Source: UBA11475 sp902486425 (GTDB lineage Bacteria; Bacillota; Clostridia; Christensenellales; Borkfalkiaceae). Taken from it: a stretch of 64,000 bases of DNA. The notes below the pieces were generated by a model. That model had not been told where the DNA came from. It made no database searches and was given only the letters and a program-made list of their open reading frames with translations. Location: the NCBI GenBank assembly GCA_902486425.1, contig CABTOK010000005.1, positions 1-64,000 of the forward strand. The letters run 5' to 3'. This document shows positions 60,786 to 64,000 of the stretch, piece after piece. Numbering within the stretch: the first letter of the stretch is position 1; each line of letters begins with the position of its first letter. A program made the position numbers and the translations under genes.

Positions 60786-62699
60786 TCAACACTCGATTTC
60801 TTCCATAAGAGAGGTCCACTCTGTGATAAGCGGTTCTTCTTCTTTTGAAAGAGTTTCCAGTTTCCCGTTTATTTCTTTAATTTTTTCGTAATCCGAATAA
60901 ACCGCCGGATTGGTCGAAAGGATAGAGTTAAGCTCTTCTTTTTTGCCGTCTATTACCGCCATTTTTTCTTCGAGAACGGCTATACGGTGTAATTTTTTAG
61001 CCTTTTCTTTTTCTCCCGAAACGGGCTTTTGTTTTTTTACGGCGGGTTGATTTTCCGTTTTTTGCGGCGGCAAATCTATATCGTCGTCGTCCTGCTTTAA
61101 GGTTTCGTACTCCGTATAACCGCAGTCATATAAATTAAGTTTTTTGTTTTCGAAAACGGCGAGTCTGTCGCATACTTTGTTTATAAAATATCTGTCGTGC
61201 GACACTGTTATGACGGTACCTGTGTACGCCGAAAGCATCCTTTCGAGCGATTCTTTGCCGATAATGTCCATATGGTTGGTCGGTTCGTCGAGTATAAGAA
61301 CGTTCGGACGTTTTTTGAAAATTTTACATAGAGCGAGACGGACCTTTTCGCCGCCCGAAAGTTCGCCTACGGTTTTAAAAACTTCTTCGCCGGTAAAGCC
61401 GAAAGCTCCGAGAGCCGACCTCACTTCGCCGTCCGAAAGGAACGGAAAGTCGTTGTGACAGTTTTCGAACACCGTTAAGGGGGAATAGTTCTGAGTCATT
61501 GTCTGGTCGAAGTAGCCGATTTCGGCATGCAAGCCTTTTTTTACATAGCCCGAAAGGGGTTCGGTTATTCCTACTATGGTTTTTATAAGCGTGGATTTTC
61601 CGCAACCGTTGTCGCCGATTATTCCGAGTTTTTGCCCGCGTTTTATAACGGTGTTTATCTTGCCGAGCGGTTTTTCGGGATTATATCCGAATTCGAGTTC
61701 GTCCAGTATGAGAGTCTTTTCGACACTTTCTTTTTCCGGTTCGAAGTCCGCTTTGAAGGTCGCCGTATCGTAGGCGACGGGCGTGTTTACGGTTCCGATG
61801 CGCTCGATTTGTTTAAGCTTCGCCTGAGCCATTTTCGCTTTGGTCGCTTTGTATCTGAAACGTTCCACGAGTGCGGTGAGTCTTGCTGTTTCTTTGCGTT
61901 TTTTATCTGCATCTTTAAGAGCCGTTTCGTAAGCCTGCCGTTTTTGCAGAACGAAGTCCGTATAATTGCCCTTGTATCTCGTCATTTCGCCGTATTCTAT
62001 TTCGTACACGACGTTTACCGTTTTATCGAGAAACATTCGGTCGTGAGAGACGATGACGAAGGCGTTTTTGTATGAAGAAAGGTATTTTTCAAGCCATTCG
62101 GTGGCGTTTAAGTCGAGATGGTTGGTCGGTTCGTCTAAAAGAAGAACTTCGGGCTTGGAAAGAAGAAGGGTGAGAAGAGATATTTTCGTGCGCTGTCCGC
62201 CCGAAAATTCGCATAAAGGCTTTTTCAGGTCGTTCTCGGTAAAGCCGAACTTTTTGGCGGCGGTCTTATATTCTTTTTTATAAAGGTATCCGCCGAGCCG
62301 TTCGAATTTTTCGCTTAAATCGGAGAATTTTTTTACGTTTTTTTCGGAATGATCGGATTCGAGAGCGAAAAGCGCGGTATTCATGGCGGCTTCGGTAGCT
62401 AAAACTACGGAATAAGCGGATAAAAGTTCTTCTTCAAGCGTTTTATCCGAAGTCCCGTCGAAGGTTTGCTTTAAAAAGCCTATTTCGGGACTGCCGACTT
62501 TTGAAAAAGTAAACTGTTTGTCGCCGGTGCCTTCTTCGAGAGAAACTTCGCCGGTAAGAGCCTTTAAAAGAGTGGTCTTGCCTGAGCCGTTTCTGCCGAC
62601 GACGGCTATATGTTCCTTTTCCCGTACGGAAAAATTAATTTCGGTAAGTATCGGCTCGCCGTCGTAAAGGACGCTGCCGTTCGTAATCGTTATCTGCAT
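60786..62699 (-). CDS. ABC-F family ATPase (ribosome-associated)
   Basis: 637 residues with two ABC domains and no membrane segment. Domain 1: GRNGSGKTT, FSGGQRTK, LLLDEPTNHLD. A basic linker (FRYKATKAKMAQAKLK) follows. Domain 2: GDNGCGKST, LSGGEKVRL, LILDEPTNHMD. A coiled-coil-like C-terminus ends in acidic LTEWTSLMEE-type sequence. ABC-F proteins bind the ribosomal E site; members act as translation factors or antibiotic-resistance proteins, and sequence alone does not separate these here. The ATG is only six bases after a strong -10 hexamer, so translation is probably leaderless. Confidence 0.92.
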   Translation of the reverse strand: MQITITNGSVLYDGEPILTEINFSVREKEHIAVVGRNGSGKTTLLKALTGEVSLEEGTGDKQFTFSKVGSPEIGFLKQTFDGTSDKTLEEELLSAYSVVLATEAAMNTALFALESDHSEKNVKKFSDLSEKFERLGGYLYKKEYKTAAKKFGFTENDLKKPLCEFSGGQRTKISLLTLLLSKPEVLLLDEPTNHLDLNATEWLEKYLSSYKNAFVIVSHDRMFLDKTVNVVYEIEYGEMTRYKGNYTDFVLQKRQAYETALKDADKKRKETARLTALVERFRYKATKAKMAQAKLKQIERIGTVNTPVAYDTATFKADFEPEKESVEKTLILDELEFGYNPEKPLGKINTVIKRGQKLGIIGDNGCGKSTLIKTIVGITEPLSGYVKKGLHAEIGYFDQTMTQNYSPLTVFENCHNDFPFLSDGEVRSALGAFGFTGEEVFKTVGELSGGEKVRLALCKIFKKRPNVLILDEPTNHMDIIGKESLERMLSAYTGTVITVSHDRYFINKVCDRLAVFENKKLNLYDCGYTEYETLKQDDDDIDLPPQKTENQPAVKKQKPVSGEKEKAKKLHRIAVLEEKMAVIDGKKEELNSILSTNPAVYSDYEKIKEINGKLETLSKEEEPLITEWTSLMEEIEC

Positions 62700-62705
62700 A
62701 CCTAA

Positions 62706-62733
62706 ATTATATCCGATAAAAAAGATTTGTCAA
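62706..62733 (-). promoter_or_regulatory. Sigma-A promoter of the ABC-F gene
   Basis: Minus-strand TTGACA (62728-62733) and TATAAT (62706-62711), 16-base spacer. TATAAT is followed by TTAGGT and then the start codon, so transcription should begin at or within a base or two of the ATG. Confidence 0.82.
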
Positions 62734-62964
62734 AGAATTTGCTTATTTTAAGACGGCTGAAAGACGAAAATACGTATAAAACAGGGTAGAATAAAGTAAA
62801 AGAGAACGGAAACAGCCGGTTTGAATATGCGGAATAAAAAATCGGGTTGCGGATAATTTTATGAAGACTTTATAAATTTGTCCGTGTTTTTTGTGAAAAT
62901 TGACCTAACGTTTTGTGTATTTTGTCGGTTTTATCAAAGAGATTCCAAAAATATTTTTTCTCCC

Positions 62965-62993
62965 TTGACAAAGAAAAAATTATAATTTATTAT
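62965..62993 (+). promoter_or_regulatory. Sigma-A promoter of adenine deaminase
   Basis: TTGACA (62965-62970) and TATTAT (62988-62993) with a 17-base spacer, with TATAAT overlapping at 62991-62996. The leader is about 65 bases; no purine riboswitch consensus is visible in it. The rest of the 62.7-63.06 kb gap shows no gene. Confidence 0.75.
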
Positions 62994-63063
62994 AATTAAA
63001 AAAGGATCGGACGGCGGAACCTTATAAATAGCAAAAGTATATGCCGTTCAAAAGGTGAGAAAG

Positions 63064-64000
63064 GTGAAAAACAAATTCTGCAAATATCCTCTCGAAGATT
63101 GTACCATGACGCTTTCGGCGGTCGCTCTCGGATTCAAAAAAGCGGACGTCGTTATTAAAAATGCCAGACTTATAAACGTATGTACCAAAGAAATACAGGA
63201 AGGCGTAGACGTAGCCGTTTCGATGGGAAGAATAGCTCTTGTCGGCGACGCATCAGGCTGTACGGGCGAAAACACCGTCATCTATGACGCTACCGGCAAA
63301 TATCTCGCGCCCGCGTTTATGGACGGACATATGCATATCGAATCGTCCATGATGACGGTAGGCGAATACGCTAAGGCGGTTATTCCGCACGGCACGAGCG
63401 GCGTATTTTTCGATCCGCACGAAATCTGTAACGTCTGCGGACTCGAAGGCGTTAAAGTTATGGTCGAAGATTCCAGAAGAACTCCGTTAAAAGCCATGCT
63501 CACCGTTCCTTCGTGCGTACCCGCGGTAAAAGGATTCGAAGACACCGGTTCCAAAATCGATGCCGGCGACGTAGCGGAAGTCATGAAATGGGACGAATGC
63601 GTAGGACTCGGAGAAATGATGAACTTTCCGGGAATTATTTATTCCGATAAAGATACACACGACATCGTAGGCGCGACTCTCAAAGCGGACAAGACCGTTA
63701 CCGGTCATTATTCCACACCCGATACGGGAGCCGGATTAAACGCTTATATCGCTGCCGGCATACGTTGCTGCCACGAATCCGTTACCGAACAGTCCGCTCT
63801 TGCAAAAATGCGTCTCGGAATGTACGCTCAGCTCCGCGAAGGTTCCGCATGGCACGACCTTAAAGAAGTAGCGAAAGTCGTTACGAAACATAAAGTCGAC
63901 ACCAGATTCGCAAACCTTGTTTCCGACGACAATCACCCCGCTACTCTTATCGAAAAGGGACATCTCGACTATATAGTAAAACGCGCCGTTCAGGAAGGTA
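63064..64000 (+). CDS. ade: Adenine deaminase, N-terminal part (runs off the window)
   Basis: The first 312 residues of an amidohydrolase; the gene continues past base 64000 with no stop. The start is GTG 63064, preceded by AAAGGTGAG. Features are VVIKNARLINVCTKEIQEG, the metal-binding DGHMHIESSMMTVGEYAK, the adenine-deaminase-specific FFDPHEICNVCG and later TGHYSTPDTG and VSDDNHPATLIEKG. It deaminates adenine to hypoxanthine for purine salvage, complementing the de novo operon near 24-35 kb. It is divergent from the ABC-F gene. Confidence 0.93.
   Translation, partial: MKNKFCKYPLEDCTMTLSAVALGFKKADVVIKNARLINVCTKEIQEGVDVAVSMGRIALVGDASGCTGENTVIYDATGKYLAPAFMDGHMHIESSMMTVGEYAKAVIPHGTSGVFFDPHEICNVCGLEGVKVMVEDSRRTPLKAMLTVPSCVPAVKGFEDTGSKIDAGDVAEVMKWDECVGLGEMMNFPGIIYSDKDTHDIVGATLKADKTVTGHYSTPDTGAGLNAYIAAGIRCCHESVTEQSALAKMRLGMYAQLREGSAWHDLKEVAKVVTKHKVDTRFANLVSDDNHPATLIEKGHLDYIVKRAVQEG

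Overview
The window reads as chromosomal DNA of an anaerobic, fermentative, low-to-moderate GC member of the Bacillota (Clostridia-like). This is an inference from several things: strong AAGGAGG-type ribosome binding sites, sigma-A promoters, lipoprotein signal peptides with lipoboxes, a Rex regulator beside [FeFe]-hydrogenase genes, an iron-sulfur type PurF, BspA-like surface repeats and ECF vitamin-type transport. TGA is used as a normal stop. I saw no rRNA, tRNA, CRISPR array, intact insertion sequence or prophage.

Layout. 1-4.9 kb: two exporter-fold ABC half-transporters followed by a complete ECF-type module (S, T and a double ATPase), all overlapping. 5.0-21.7 kb: one long co-directional locus. 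It has an Ig-like lipoprotein, a membrane protein with an InlB-type repeat, MoxR AAA+ ATPase, DUF58 protein, two BatA-like von Willebrand A membrane proteins, two giant BspA-type leucine-rich-repeat lipoproteins and a NEAT-like membrane-anchored protein. 22.1-23.2 kb: a lone glycoside hydrolase on the minus strand. 23.6-35.1 kb: a de novo purine operon (purE-C-F-M-N, PurO-type IMP cyclohydrolase, stand-alone AICAR transformylase, purD, purL) behind a sigma-A promoter, a ZTP riboswitch and an overlapping terminator.

35.4-46.3 kb: single genes and short operons. These are an Mrr-like restriction nuclease, ribokinase, DUF3793 plus flavodoxin behind paired palindromes, and an ECF sigma factor with an RsgI-like anti-sigma. 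An acidic lipoprotein follows whose promoter matches the sigma gene's own. Next come a RNase III with two dsRNA-binding domains behind an apparent terminator, a PF06541 membrane protein, and a TetR/DegV divergent pair. 46.7-54.1 kb: LysR regulator, Rex, a kinase-like protein, a thioredoxin-like ferredoxin, a sensory (HydS-type) hydrogenase with PAS domain, a SpoIIE-type phosphatase and a second catalytic-type [FeFe]-hydrogenase. 54.3-64 kb: iron alcohol dehydrogenase, SDR enzyme, M18 aminopeptidase, a DUF1538 membrane protein with two PII-like proteins, an apparently leaderless ABC-F protein, and the start of adenine deaminase.

The most promising less-described items are the following. First, the MoxR/VWA/BspA locus. 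Second, the sigma/RsgI-like pair with a shared promoter sequence at a second, lipoprotein target. Third, a roughly 30-nt dispersed intergenic repeat with six copies between 38 and 61 kb. Fourth, the DUF1538/dual-PII operon. Fifth, the RNase III leader. Functions are assigned from motifs read by eye; no database search was run.
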